Positions 8,027 to 16,239 of a stretch of 64,000 nt of DNA are shown here, in pieces; positions within the stretch are counted from its first letter, which is position 1; the number at the start of each line of letters is the position of its first letter. A model generated the notes under the pieces. That model was not told the DNA's origin. It saw only the letters and a program-made list of their open reading frames with translations, and did not search any database. A program made the translations under genes and the position numbers. The stretch is from an uncultured Oceanisphaera sp. GTDB lineage: Bacteria; Pseudomonadota; Gammaproteobacteria; Enterobacterales; Aeromonadaceae. The stretch covers positions 60,775-124,774 of the forward strand of contig NZ_CANLZU010000012.1 of NCBI RefSeq assembly GCF_947495715.1, read 5' to 3'.

Positions 8027-8946
8027 TACTTGTTTCCTTTATAGGGGTGATGCTCGTGCCAGTGCTTGGCAATGTCGATACGGCGGGTAAACCACACCTG
8101 ATCATGACTGCGGGCGTACTTGATGAAACGCTCCAGACCCGCCATCCGGCCGGGACGACCCAGAATGCGACAGTGCATACCGATAGACAGCATTTTCGGC
8201 GCTTCGGCACCCTCTTCATACAACACGTCGAAGGCGTCTTTCAGGTACTGGTAGAATTCTTCGCCGTTGTTATAGCCATTCAGGCCAAAGCGCATGTCGT
8301 TGGTATCCATCACATACGGCACCACCAGGTGGCCCTTGCCGTTGTTGTCTACCCAATAAGGCAGATCGTCGGCGTAGGAATCGGAGTCGTACAGGATGCC
8401 TTCGTCTTCCATCACAATCTTGCGGGTATTGGGGCTGTCGCGGCCGGTATACCAGCCTTGTGGGCGCTGGCCACAGACACGCTCGAAGATTTCCATCGCT
8501 TTATGATAGTGCTCGCGCTCTTCTGCTTCGTCTTTGAACTGATAAGAAATCCACTTGTAGGCGTGAGAGCAGATCTCGTGACCTTCATCCATGAACGCCT
8601 GGGCTACCTCGGGATAACGCTCGATGGCGGTGGCCACGGCGAAGATGGTCATGGGAATGTCGTAACGCTTGAACAGACGCAGCAGGCGCCATACACCGGC
8701 ACGGCTGCCATACTCGTAGATGGACTCCATGCTCATGTGACGCGCATCGGGGAAGGCGACGGCGGTCGGCATTTCGGACAGGAAGGCTTCGGATTCGCCA
8801 TCGCCATGCAATACGTTGCGCTCACCGCCTTCTTCGTAGTTCAGTACAAAGTTGATGGCGATACGGGCCTTGTTCGGCCACTTGGGGTGAGGCGGGTTGG
8901 CACCATACCCGACGAGATCGCGAGGATAGTCGTTGTTTTGGCTCAT
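8026..8946 (-). CDS. puuE: Allantoinase, PuuE type (polysaccharide-deacetylase fold)
   Basis: A 306-residue NodB-like TIM-barrel hydrolase that opens allantoin to allantoate and, unlike AllB, does not belong to the metal-dependent amidohydrolases. Diagnostic segments are NYEEGGERN, YEYGSRAGVWRLLRLFKRY, EGHEICSHAYKW, QGWYTGRDSPNTR and IGMHCRILGRPGR. The start ATG 8946 follows AAGGAG by eight bases; an upstream extension to 8991 lacks support. It is the first gene of the leftward urate-degradation operon and shares a 389-base divergent promoter region with uraH. Confidence 0.95.
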   Translation of the reverse strand: MSQNNDYPRDLVGYGANPPHPKWPNKARIAINFVLNYEEGGERNVLHGDGESEAFLSEMPTAVAFPDARHMSMESIYEYGSRAGVWRLLRLFKRYDIPMTIFAVATAIERYPEVAQAFMDEGHEICSHAYKWISYQFKDEAEEREHYHKAMEIFERVCGQRPQGWYTGRDSPNTRKIVMEDEGILYDSDSYADDLPYWVDNNGKGHLVVPYVMDTNDMRFGLNGYNNGEEFYQYLKDAFDVLYEEGAEAPKMLSIGMHCRILGRPGRMAGLERFIKYARSHDQVWFTRRIDIAKHWHEHHPYKGNK

Positions 8947-9029
8947 CGGAAAAACTCCTTGAAACGCAGGTTGAGACACCAGCCGAGACAAGAATTTGCA
9001 GAGGGCTGGCCAGTCATGGTAATGATTTT

Positions 9030-9041
9030 ATTGTATACAAT
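9030..9041. promoter_or_regulatory. Perfect 12-bp palindrome in the puuE/uraH divergent promoter region
   Basis: ATTGTATACAAT, self-complementary, 84 bases upstream of the puuE start. The TTGTATAC core recurs upstream of the GntR/FCD regulator gene (33453-33462), which suggests both are operators of that regulator (inference). The rest of 8947-9335 is AT-rich with no gene. Confidence 0.55.
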
Positions 9042-9335
9042 AGAACCAATATATGTAAATAACAGGTTTGATTTTTGTATCCGCTCTCGCGGGAAATCTT
9101 GCTTTGAACCACCAAAGCAAAGACAATCCTGTCTTGTCAGGATAATGAAGATCACAGTGGTGCCGGCAATTGTAAACATATTGCACGCCAATGTTAACTA
9201 AATGTGGACCTCGAGTATTATCTTGATGTAAAATTACTTCTGTCGCCGTACCCTTCCTACGCCAACCGGCAGGGAAAATGCGAAGGCAGTACCTTGAATC
9301 AATGAAGACGCTACTACGCGCAAGGTAACGAAACC

Positions 9336-9689
9336 ATGGGAAGATTAACCACACACGTCCTCGACGCCTCCAAGGGCCTGCCCGGTTCCGACATCAAAAT
9401 CGAACTGTATCGGGTTGAAGGTGAGCACACCACGCTGATCAACACCGTGTACACCAACAGCGATGGCCGTACCGACGCACCGGTACTGGAAGGCGAAGAT
9501 TATGTACCCGGTAAATACCAGCTGGTATTCCATACCGGCACTTATCTGAGAGCTTCAGGCGTTGAGCTGCTCGAGCCCGCCTTCCTGGATGACGTGGTTA
9601 TCCGCTTCGGCATCGCCGCCGGTCAAGAGCACTACCACGTACCCCTGCTGATCTCACCTTACAGCTACTCTACCTACAGAGGCAGCTAA
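9336..9689 (+). CDS. uraH: 5-hydroxyisourate hydrolase (transthyretin-like)
   Basis: A 117-residue transthyretin-fold enzyme that hydrolyses 5-hydroxyisourate to OHCU. It begins RLTTHVLDASKGLPG, with the active-site His in THVLD, has the conserved GKYQLVFHTGTY centre, and ends with the diagnostic YRGS tetrapeptide. There is no signal peptide, so it is cytoplasmic. An AAGG lies about nine bases before ATG 9336. It is transcribed divergently from puuE-uraD and is followed by a purine permease, which points to coordinated import and breakdown. Confidence 0.96.
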   Translation: MGRLTTHVLDASKGLPGSDIKIELYRVEGEHTTLINTVYTNSDGRTDAPVLEGEDYVPGKYQLVFHTGTYLRASGVELLEPAFLDDVVIRFGIAAGQEHYHVPLLISPYSYSTYRGS

Positions 9690-9706
9690 CGGGTAGAGAC
9701 AGCCCC

Positions 9707-9744
9707 TGTCAATGCCGGCCGATGAAACATCGCCGGCATTGACA
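9707..9744. other. Intercistronic stem-loop between uraH and the permease
   Basis: A perfect 13-bp stem (9707-9719 with 9732-9744), extendable inwards past a one-base bulge. It lies 17 bases after uraH and 35 before the permease. There is no T run, so it more probably sets differential mRNA stability than full termination. Confidence 0.6.
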
Positions 9745-9778
9745 GTCTGCCACCCCATCTATTCGAGGATTTCCGGTC

Positions 9779-11122
9779 ATGGAAAACACCAAACATGAGT
9801 CAACCCCGCACGCCACTCCCGCCTCCGGGGGCGTGCTGGACAAATGGTTTAAGTTAAGTGCCCACGGCACCTCGGTCAAAACCGAACTGGTTGCCGGCCT
9901 GACAACTTTTATCACCATGGCTTACATCATCTTTGTTAACCCCAACATCATGGCCGCCTCGGGTATGGATGCCGGCGCCGTCTTCGTTGCTACCTGCATC
10001 GGTGCCGCCATCGCCACTCTTTTCATGGGTCTGTACGCCAACTGGCCGGTCGGCCTGGCGCCGGGTATGGGCCTGAATGCCTTTTTCGCCTTCACCGTGG
10101 TCGGCGAAATGGGTTACAGCTGGGAGATAGCGCTCGGCGCCGTGTTCTGGTCCGGCGTGATTTTTACCGCCATGAGTTTCTGGAAGATTCGTGAATGGGT
10201 GCTCGACGCCATTCCCGAGTCTTTACGCTATGCCATGACCGCCGGTGTTGGCCTGTTTCTGGGTCTGATTGGCCTCAAGACCGCCGGCATAGTGGTGCCC
10301 AGCCAGGCCACCATGGTCACCCTGGGCGACTTTACCCAACCCAGTGCCTGGCTGGCCGCCGTCTGCTTCCTGACCATCGCCGTTCTGGCCCATCGCAAAA
10401 TTTTCGGCGCCGTCTTGATCGGGGTAATCGGCGTGACCCTCATCGGGCTCTCGATGGGAATCGTGGAATATAACGGCGTATTCGCCATGCCGCCCAGCAT
10501 AGCGCCGACCTTCATGAAGCTGGATATCATGGGCGCGCTGGATGTAGGCATGATCACCGTGATCCTGTCGTTTTTGTTCGTCAACATGTTCGATACCGCC
10601 GGCACCCTGATGGGCGTGGCCGAACGGGCCCATCTGCGTCGTCCGGACGGCTCGATTGAAGGACTGAAAAAGTCCCTGAAGGCCGACAGCGCCTCTTCGG
10701 TCATCGGTACTTTCGTCGGCTGCCCGCCGGTGACCAGTTACGTAGAAAGCGCCGCCGGCGTGGCCGCCGGTGGTCGTACCGGCCTGACCGCCATCACCAT
10801 TGCCGCACTCTTTCTGCTGTCCATGTTCCTGGCGCCGCTGGCGGGCATGATTCCGGCCTACGCCACCGCCGGCGCCCTGCTCTACGTCGCCTTTGCCATG
10901 ATGAGCAGTCTGGCCAAGATAGAGTGGGACGACTACACAGAAATGGCTCCGGCTGCGCTCACCGCCCTGATGATGCCGCTGACCTTCTCCATCGCCAACG
11001 GCATCGCCATAGGCTTTGTCAGCTACGCCGTGCTCAAGCTGGCCACCGGTCAGGCAAACAAGGTCTCGATCGGTGTCTATGTGCTGAGCGTCGTCTTTAT
11101 CGCCAAGTTCGTTTACATGTAA
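9779..11122 (+). CDS. NCS2 (AzgA/GhxP type) purine permease
   Basis: A 447-residue inner-membrane carrier of the nucleobase:cation symporter-2 superfamily, AzgA-like branch, which imports adenine, guanine or hypoxanthine with protons. The features fit: TELVAGLTTFITMAYIIFVNP near the N-terminus, GLAPGMGLNAFFAF, FVNMFDTAGTLMGVAERA and GCPPVTSYVESAAGVAAGGRTG, all AzgA hallmarks, with 12-14 hydrophobic segments. Xanthine/urate carriers belong to another branch, so import of guanine or hypoxanthine for GuaD and Xdh is the best guess. It is cotranscribed with uraH across a stem-loop and followed by a strong terminator. Confidence 0.93.
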   Translation: MENTKHESTPHATPASGGVLDKWFKLSAHGTSVKTELVAGLTTFITMAYIIFVNPNIMAASGMDAGAVFVATCIGAAIATLFMGLYANWPVGLAPGMGLNAFFAFTVVGEMGYSWEIALGAVFWSGVIFTAMSFWKIREWVLDAIPESLRYAMTAGVGLFLGLIGLKTAGIVVPSQATMVTLGDFTQPSAWLAAVCFLTIAVLAHRKIFGAVLIGVIGVTLIGLSMGIVEYNGVFAMPPSIAPTFMKLDIMGALDVGMITVILSFLFVNMFDTAGTLMGVAERAHLRRPDGSIEGLKKSLKADSASSVIGTFVGCPPVTSYVESAAGVAAGGRTGLTAITIAALFLLSMFLAPLAGMIPAYATAGALLYVAFAMMSSLAKIEWDDYTEMAPAALTALMMPLTFSIANGIAIGFVSYAVLKLATGQANKVSIGVYVLSVVFIAKFVYM

Positions 11123-11145
11123 CGCTTCCATGTAATGACTCGGCC

Positions 11146-11180
11146 AAAAAAAACCACCGGTGCATACCGGTGGTTTTTTT
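11146..11180. terminator. Bidirectional intrinsic terminator
   Basis: A 15-bp stem of AAAAAAACCACCGGT with its complement around a GCAT loop, ending in seven T. It serves the permease (plus strand) and the convergent DUF3461 gene (minus strand). Confidence 0.95.
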
Positions 11181-11218
11181 ATAGCTGAATCTGCGATGCA
11201 TCCACGGGATGCTCGCCG

Positions 11219-11551
11219 CTACAACTCTGCCAGCCGCCGACGGATTTCCTCCATCTTGGCATGCATCACCTGCTCCAGGCTGGCCAGGTTGTCGACAATC
11301 TCTGCCTTGGCATCCGCCGACGGCGCTTCTCCCTGCAACCGGTTCAGCTCGCTCACCGCCTGCTTCAGCACCGCCTGATCGTCCGCTAAAAAGGCGAACT
11401 TGAGGCTGGCCGGCTGACTGCCTTCCTGCCCCGGATGAAAATAGACTTTCAGTTCATCTTCACCCTTTGCATGGCGCACCGTAAATCGTGCGATATCACC
11501 GGTATTCTCGATACCCATGGCGGTCAAGGTTGGAAATTCGGACATGGACAT
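11219..11551 (-). CDS. DUF3461 family protein, paralogue 1
   Basis: About 110 residues. It starts MSMSEFPTLTAMGIENTGDIARFTVRH, the family opening (PTL..MGI....I.RY..R), then DELKVYFHPGQ, and ends in a helical region LASLEQVMHAKMEEIRRRLAEL with coiled-coil character. The function of DUF3461 is unknown. A second member lies 0.5 kb away (12080-12493), so this is a local duplication; this copy is shorter and has lost the SRSKKF-type basic stretch. The start is ATG 11551, with a GGGG site upstream; ATG 11545 is possible. Confidence 0.8.
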   Translation of the reverse strand: MSMSEFPTLTAMGIENTGDIARFTVRHAKGEDELKVYFHPGQEGSQPASLKFAFLADDQAVLKQAVSELNRLQGEAPSADAKAEIVDNLASLEQVMHAKMEEIRRRLAEL

Positions 11552-11776
11552 ATAGCTACCCCGTGACGGATGAAACACGCTGACACGCTGAGTTTACAGC
11601 CTGTTAACAAAGGCTCACGCTAATGGTCTTGACCTTTCCCGGCTAGAGCCAGAGACCCGACATTGATAAGGCCAGCACTACTGGCCCCAGGCTAACCGAT
11701 GAGCTGGTTCTAACGTGGAGCCGTCAGGCTCTCTAGATTGCCATTCATACCCAGCCGAATAGCCACAGGAGTGACC

Positions 11777-12028
11777 ATGTCAGAGAAGACCGAGCTGAAC
11801 ATCGCATTGAACAATGACACCGCCCGTCTGTTTGCCGAATACGAGGCCTTTACCCAGGTGTCACCGGAAGTGTATGTACAGCAGTTGATTGAAAAGACGA
11901 TGCCGACCCTGGAAGCCATGGTAGGTGCCTTGCGTGATGCCAATGGCGATGAAGAGGCGGTGATGGAGTTGTTTGGCAAGAAAATGGCGGAGTCGATGCT
12001 GAAGCAGCAACAGGCGCTGGCCTCCTGA
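11777..12028 (+). CDS. Small conserved-looking protein of unknown function
   Basis: I do not recognise this 83-residue acidic, helical protein: MSEKTELNIALNNDTARLF, then an amphipathic middle with VYVQQLIEKTMPTLEAMVGAL, then a Met/Gln-rich end. It is soluble, with no Cys, signal peptide or TM segment. AGGAG lies six bases before ATG 11777, which is why the longer frame from 11738 is not used. It sits between two leftward DUF3461 genes and ends at a shared terminator. The opening resembles small proteins with a ribbon-helix-helix-like start, but no DNA-binding function can be claimed. Confidence 0.7.
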   Translation: MSEKTELNIALNNDTARLFAEYEAFTQVSPEVYVQQLIEKTMPTLEAMVGALRDANGDEEAVMELFGKKMAESMLKQQQALAS

Positions 12029-12047
12029 GCCGGCATGGTTGCCAATG

Positions 12048-12076
12048 AAAAGGGGCGGCTCCTGGCCGCCCCTTTT
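12048..12076. terminator. Bidirectional intrinsic terminator
   Basis: A 12-bp stem (12048-12059 with 12065-12076), 5-base loop, A run on one side and T run on the other. It lies between the convergent small gene and DUF3461 paralogue 2, whose stop codon at 12080 is four bases past the stem. Confidence 0.9.
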
Positions 12077-12079
12077 CGG

Positions 12080-12493
12080 TTATTTCAACGCGTCTATCTG
12101 CCGACGCAGCTCGTCCAGCTTGTCCTTCATCACCCGTTCCATATGCTCCAGATCGGCCAGCAACTGCTGCTTGGTCGCCTGCACCGAGGTGTTATCTTCG
12201 GCTGGCGCCTCGGCCGGCTGCAGCAAGGCATGCAATTCCACCAGCGCCTGGCGCAATATCGGGCTGGTATCTTCCAGCTGATGCCAGGCATCGGTTTTCT
12301 GAAACTCGACCGGCACATTGGCCCTGGGCCGGGCAAAGGTAAACTTCTTGCTGCGTGACAGAAAGGAGCCGCTCGGCCGGTGATAATACACCTTGAGCAC
12401 GTCGGCCCTGGCCTCGCGGCGCAGGCGGTAACGGCTGATGCTGTCGAAAGAGGTGATCCCCATCTGTTCCAGGGTCGGGTATGGTGCTGTCAT
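12080..12493 (-). CDS. DUF3461 family protein, paralogue 2
   Basis: A 137-residue, full-length DUF3461 protein: YPTLEQMGITSFDSISRYRLRREARADVLKVYY, then SRSKKFTFARPRA and a helical C-terminus LLADLEHMERVMKDKLDELRRQIDALK of coiled-coil type. No function is established for the family. It is basic in the middle, with no signal peptide. ATG 12493 is preferred, since homology begins there; a TTG at 12520 would add nine residues. Paralogue 1 matches it in both the opening motif and the C-terminal helix. Confidence 0.85.
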   Translation of the reverse strand: MTAPYPTLEQMGITSFDSISRYRLRREARADVLKVYYHRPSGSFLSRSKKFTFARPRANVPVEFQKTDAWHQLEDTSPILRQALVELHALLQPAEAPAEDNTSVQATKQQLLADLEHMERVMKDKLDELRRQIDALK

Positions 12494-12697
12494 CTGATGT
12501 GGCCCAAAAAGGTGATGCAACTAAAAGATGCCGCCACCAGCAAGGCGGTGGCAGCGTATCGGGGCATCCGAGCCGTGACCGTCGATGAAGACAGTGCCGT
12601 TCCTGGCGAGCGCACTAGGCGATAGATGACGAAATTATAAGCGAGCCCCGTCGAAAAACGACAGGGCCAGATACCGGGAATGGCTGGAACCAGGGGA

Positions 12698-14029
12698 TCA
12701 AACCGAGACGAGCAGCGTCTTCAGGTGACAGAAGGCCTTGATGTTGAATCGCCCTTCCGGTGCCGGGTTGAACCCGGACGGATAACCCTTGCCCTGATGA
12801 GGATCCATGTTGATCAGGCAGCGGCCAAACGACAATCGCCGCGCCAATTGCTCTCCCCGTGCCAGATCCCGGGTCCAGATACTGGCGGTGCCGTCGGGCC
12901 CCAGTTCCCGGCAGAGATCGGTGATCGCATCCAGATTCGGCACCCGGATCACGCAGGCCAGCGGCCCGCTCAGCTGTTGCCGAAACACTTCCATCTCCGG
13001 CGCTACGCCATCCAGCAAGGAGGCGGGATAATGCCAGCCCTCGCCTGCCGGCAGCTCACAGCCCACTACCGCCCGTGCGCCGGCGGCCAGTGCGGCGGTA
13101 ACCTGCTGATGCAATTCATCCCGCTGCAAACCGGTGGCCAGTGGGCCCAGAGTAGCAGCCTCCTGCTCCGGGTCGCCGCATTGCAGCTCGCTCAGCCGCG
13201 CCGACAGCCGAGCCACAAAATCATCGGCAATGCCCGGCGTCACGATAAATCCCCGTGCCGCATAACCCAGCTGGCCGGCATTACGAAAACGTGAACGCAT
13301 GGCTGCATCTACCGCCAGTTCCAGATCCGCATCATCCAGAATGACATGCAGCTCGGTTTCATCCAGCTCCAGCACAATCGGCTTCAGTTGCTGTCCTGCC
13401 AGCGCCGCCACCTGGCTGGCATCCTGACGATTGCCGCTGAACGCCATTGCCTTCACTCGAGGATCCGCAATCAGACTGGCCACCTGTAGCTTGTCGATCA
13501 ACAGGCTGAACACCAGCCCATGGGGGGCGCCGGCCTCGGCCAGCAGCCATTCGATCTCCCGGGCACAGCGCGGCAGGTTCTCGGCCAGTTTCAGCAGCAC
13601 GACATTACCGGCCATCAGGGTCGGCGCCAGCATGCGAAACACCTGCCACAGCGGAAAGCGCCAGGACGTCAGCAACAGCACGGTTCCCATGGGCTCGAAG
13701 GTCGTCATACTGCGCGCCAGCGGCAGCATCGCCTGCCCCTGGGTGGCAAAGTAGGTACATTCCAGCGCACAGCGGTCGACCTCGGCCAGGGCTTCACTGA
13801 GCAGTTTGCCCATCTCTCGTGTCATGGTCAGCGCCAGCCGCTCCCGGTTGGCCGAGAGCAAGGACGCCAGCCGGTTCAGCACGGCGCTGCGATCGGCGAA
13901 ACTGCTTTGTCGCCACTCCTTCGCCACCACATGACTCTGCTGCACCCGTTGCTCAAGTTCGGCGGCAGACAGCGTCGCCACCCGCTCGGCTTCGCGTCCG
14001 GTCGCCGGATGATACGAGATAAAGGCCAT
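12698..14029 (-). CDS. Degenerate aldehyde dehydrogenase homologue (predicted inactive)
   Basis: A 443-residue member of the NAD-dependent aldehyde dehydrogenase superfamily, closest in pattern to succinate-semialdehyde dehydrogenase Sad/YneI. The frame is intact, with GGAGAAA seven bases before ATG 14029. The catalytic cysteine is missing: the GQxC motif reads GQLG (Gly255). The oxyanion Asn of PWNFPLWQ is Arg124 (SWRFPLWQ), and the ELGG motif reads ELDE, although Glu221 is kept. The NAD-loop FTGS reads FSGN. Length and the rest of the fold are well kept, including VLKLAENLP and DDADLELAV, so this is a maintained pseudoenzyme or a recently decayed gene rather than a fragment. Monocistronic. 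Confidence 0.85.
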   Translation of the reverse strand: MAFISYHPATGREAERVATLSAAELEQRVQQSHVVAKEWRQSSFADRSAVLNRLASLLSANRERLALTMTREMGKLLSEALAEVDRCALECTYFATQGQAMLPLARSMTTFEPMGTVLLLTSWRFPLWQVFRMLAPTLMAGNVVLLKLAENLPRCAREIEWLLAEAGAPHGLVFSLLIDKLQVASLIADPRVKAMAFSGNRQDASQVAALAGQQLKPIVLELDETELHVILDDADLELAVDAAMRSRFRNAGQLGYAARGFIVTPGIADDFVARLSARLSELQCGDPEQEAATLGPLATGLQRDELHQQVTAALAAGARAVVGCELPAGEGWHYPASLLDGVAPEMEVFRQQLSGPLACVIRVPNLDAITDLCRELGPDGTASIWTRDLARGEQLARRLSFGRCLINMDPHQGKGYPSGFNPAPEGRFNIKAFCHLKTLLVSV

Positions 14030-14299
14030 AAAGTTTCTCCCTGCCGGCCGCTAAGGGTGCCAAACGGCACATTCATTTCGGCGAGGGATGGCGCCACCGG
14101 TGATATAATAAGAAGGCTATTTGTGCCTTACCGCCGATCCGGGGTCGCCATCGCACCTTGTCATGACGTTAGCCGGAGGCGAACGGCGCTACAACAGCCA
14201 GTTATCCTCGTTTAATAGAACCAGGCAAAGGGTTCAAGGCGTGATGCGTCGCCATCGGCCGACGGAATCAGGCACACGACAACAAAAGGGAGATCAAGC

Positions 14300-16096
14300 A
14301 TGGCAAACCAAGCCCTGGGCAAGCCGGGTATCTGGGTTCGGCTGCTGCCGTTTCTGCAGTGGACACCGCTGGTCAATGGCGCCAGCCTGCGCGCCGACGC
14401 CCAGGCCGGGCTGACCAACGCCATTATCGTGCTGCCCCAGGGGGTCGCCTATGCCCTGATCGCCGGCTTGCCGCCGGAATACGGGCTCTATGCCGCCATC
14501 ATACCGGCCATCATCGCCGCCCTGTTCGGCTCGTCCTGGCACCTGATCTCCGGCCCCACCGCCGCCATGTCGATAGTGGTGTTCACCTCGGTCAGCCCCC
14601 TGGCCACCCCGGGAACGGCGGAGTTTATTGCGCTGGCACTGACCCTGACGCTGATGAAGGGGGTCTTTCAGCTGGTGCTGGCCTCGGCCCGGCTGGGGGT
14701 GCTGGTCAACTTCGTCTCCCATTCGGTGGTGATCGGCTTTACCGCCGGGGCCGCCGTGGTCATCGTGGTCAGTCAGCTGCAGAATCTGCTGGGGCTGTCG
14801 TTGCATACCAAGGGCACCTTTACCGATAACGGCTGGCAGGTGCTTAGCCATTTATCCAGCGCCGATCCCTACAGTCTGGCGGTCGGCATGACCACCCTGG
14901 TCAGCTGTGTGCTGATTAAAAAATTGCTGCCGCGCTGGCCCAATATGCTGATGGCGCTGGCCCTGGCCAGTGGCCTGGCCTTTATTCTCGACCCCGGCCA
15001 GCAGCACATCGCCATGGTGGGTGCCATTCCCGCCAGCCTGCCGCCGCTGAGCATGCCCGACCTCGGCTTTGGCAGCATCAGCGCCCTGTCTTCCGGTGCG
15101 CTGGCCATCAGCCTGCTTGGCCTGGTGGAAGCCTCTTCCATCGCCCGGGCCATCGCCAGTCGTTCTCATCAGCGGCTGGATGATAATCAGGAATTCATCG
15201 GCCAGGGCTTGTCGAATGTGGTCGGGGCCTTTTTCTCCTGCTATGCCTCCTCCGGCTCCTTTACCCGTACCGGCGTCAACTATACCTCCGGTGCCCGTAC
15301 GCCGATGGCGGCGATTTTTGCCTCCCTTTTTCTGCTGATCATACTGCAGCTGTTTTCCGATATTACCGCCTGGCTGCCGGTGCCGGCCATGGCCGGCCTG
15401 CTGCTGGTGGTCGCCTGGAACCTGATTGATTTTCGCCACATTCGACTTATCGTTCGCGCCGCCAAGTCCGAAACCACGGTACTGGTGGTCACCTTTGCCG
15501 CCACCCTGCTGGTGGCACTGGAATTCGCCATTTATGCGGGGGTGATACTGTCGCTGATTTTCTATCTCAAGCGCACCTCCACCCCCCGTATCGTCAGCAT
15601 ATTGCCGGACCCGGATGCCAGGCATCCCTTCTTCGTCAGCGCCGAGGGCCGTCGCCTGCCCTACTGCCCTCAGCTGCGCATTATCCGCATCGAAGGCTCG
15701 CTGTTCTTCGGTGCCGTCAACCATGTACAGGAATACCTGCAGAATATTCGCGAACCCCGGCTGCTGATCGTCGGCAACGGCATGAACTTCGTGGATATCG
15801 TCGGCGCCGAACTGCTGCGCCAGGAGTCGGTGCGCCGGCGCGCGGCCGGCGGCGATCTTTATCTGTGCAACCTCAAGATGGGGGTGCTGCGGGTACTGAA
15901 GCGCAACAATCTGATCGAGCAATTGGGTGAGGATCATATTTTTGCCAACAAGGGCCAGGCCATTCACCGCATCTACGATCAGCTGGATCCGGCCATTTGC
16001 AAGACCTGTACCGCCAGAATCTTCCAGGAGTGTCATCTCGCCCCGCCCGGCGAAGGCACTCGCGGCGACATCCCCATCACCCAACAGAAAGTCTGA
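14300..16096 (+). CDS. SulP family anion transporter with STAS domain
   Basis: A 598-residue inner-membrane carrier of the SulP/SLC26 family, which moves sulfate, bicarbonate or organic anions. The transmembrane part spans roughly residues 20-430 with the signature PQGVAYALIAGLPPEYGLYAAIIPAI and GPTAAMS. A STAS domain covers about 460-560. A Cys-rich tail follows (CKTCTARIFQEC near residue 575), which is unusual. ATG 14300 follows AAGGGAG by eight bases. cobS begins 143 bases downstream on the same strand, so cotranscription is possible. Sulfate or sulfite handling downstream of taurine breakdown is a tempting role but is only an inference. Confidence 0.9.
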   Translation: MANQALGKPGIWVRLLPFLQWTPLVNGASLRADAQAGLTNAIIVLPQGVAYALIAGLPPEYGLYAAIIPAIIAALFGSSWHLISGPTAAMSIVVFTSVSPLATPGTAEFIALALTLTLMKGVFQLVLASARLGVLVNFVSHSVVIGFTAGAAVVIVVSQLQNLLGLSLHTKGTFTDNGWQVLSHLSSADPYSLAVGMTTLVSCVLIKKLLPRWPNMLMALALASGLAFILDPGQQHIAMVGAIPASLPPLSMPDLGFGSISALSSGALAISLLGLVEASSIARAIASRSHQRLDDNQEFIGQGLSNVVGAFFSCYASSGSFTRTGVNYTSGARTPMAAIFASLFLLIILQLFSDITAWLPVPAMAGLLLVVAWNLIDFRHIRLIVRAAKSETTVLVVTFAATLLVALEFAIYAGVILSLIFYLKRTSTPRIVSILPDPDARHPFFVSAEGRRLPYCPQLRIIRIEGSLFFGAVNHVQEYLQNIREPRLLIVGNGMNFVDIVGAELLRQESVRRRAAGGDLYLCNLKMGVLRVLKRNNLIEQLGEDHIFANKGQAIHRIYDQLDPAICKTCTARIFQECHLAPPGEGTRGDIPITQQKV

Positions 16097-16239
16097 TCAC
16101 TCCCGGCAGGGTGAGCCCCTGCCGGTAACACACTGGCTACATTCCCCCGCGTCAACTGGCCCCTGCCCGCGCCGGTAGCGGCAGATACACTGTTAACACT
16201 TTGTTTACCCGTGTCGCCGCAGCCAACGAGGGCAGAACC

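Noticed and set aside
9707..9744. Stem-loop after uraH as a terminator
   Set aside because: No T run on either strand; kept as an intercistronic hairpin only.
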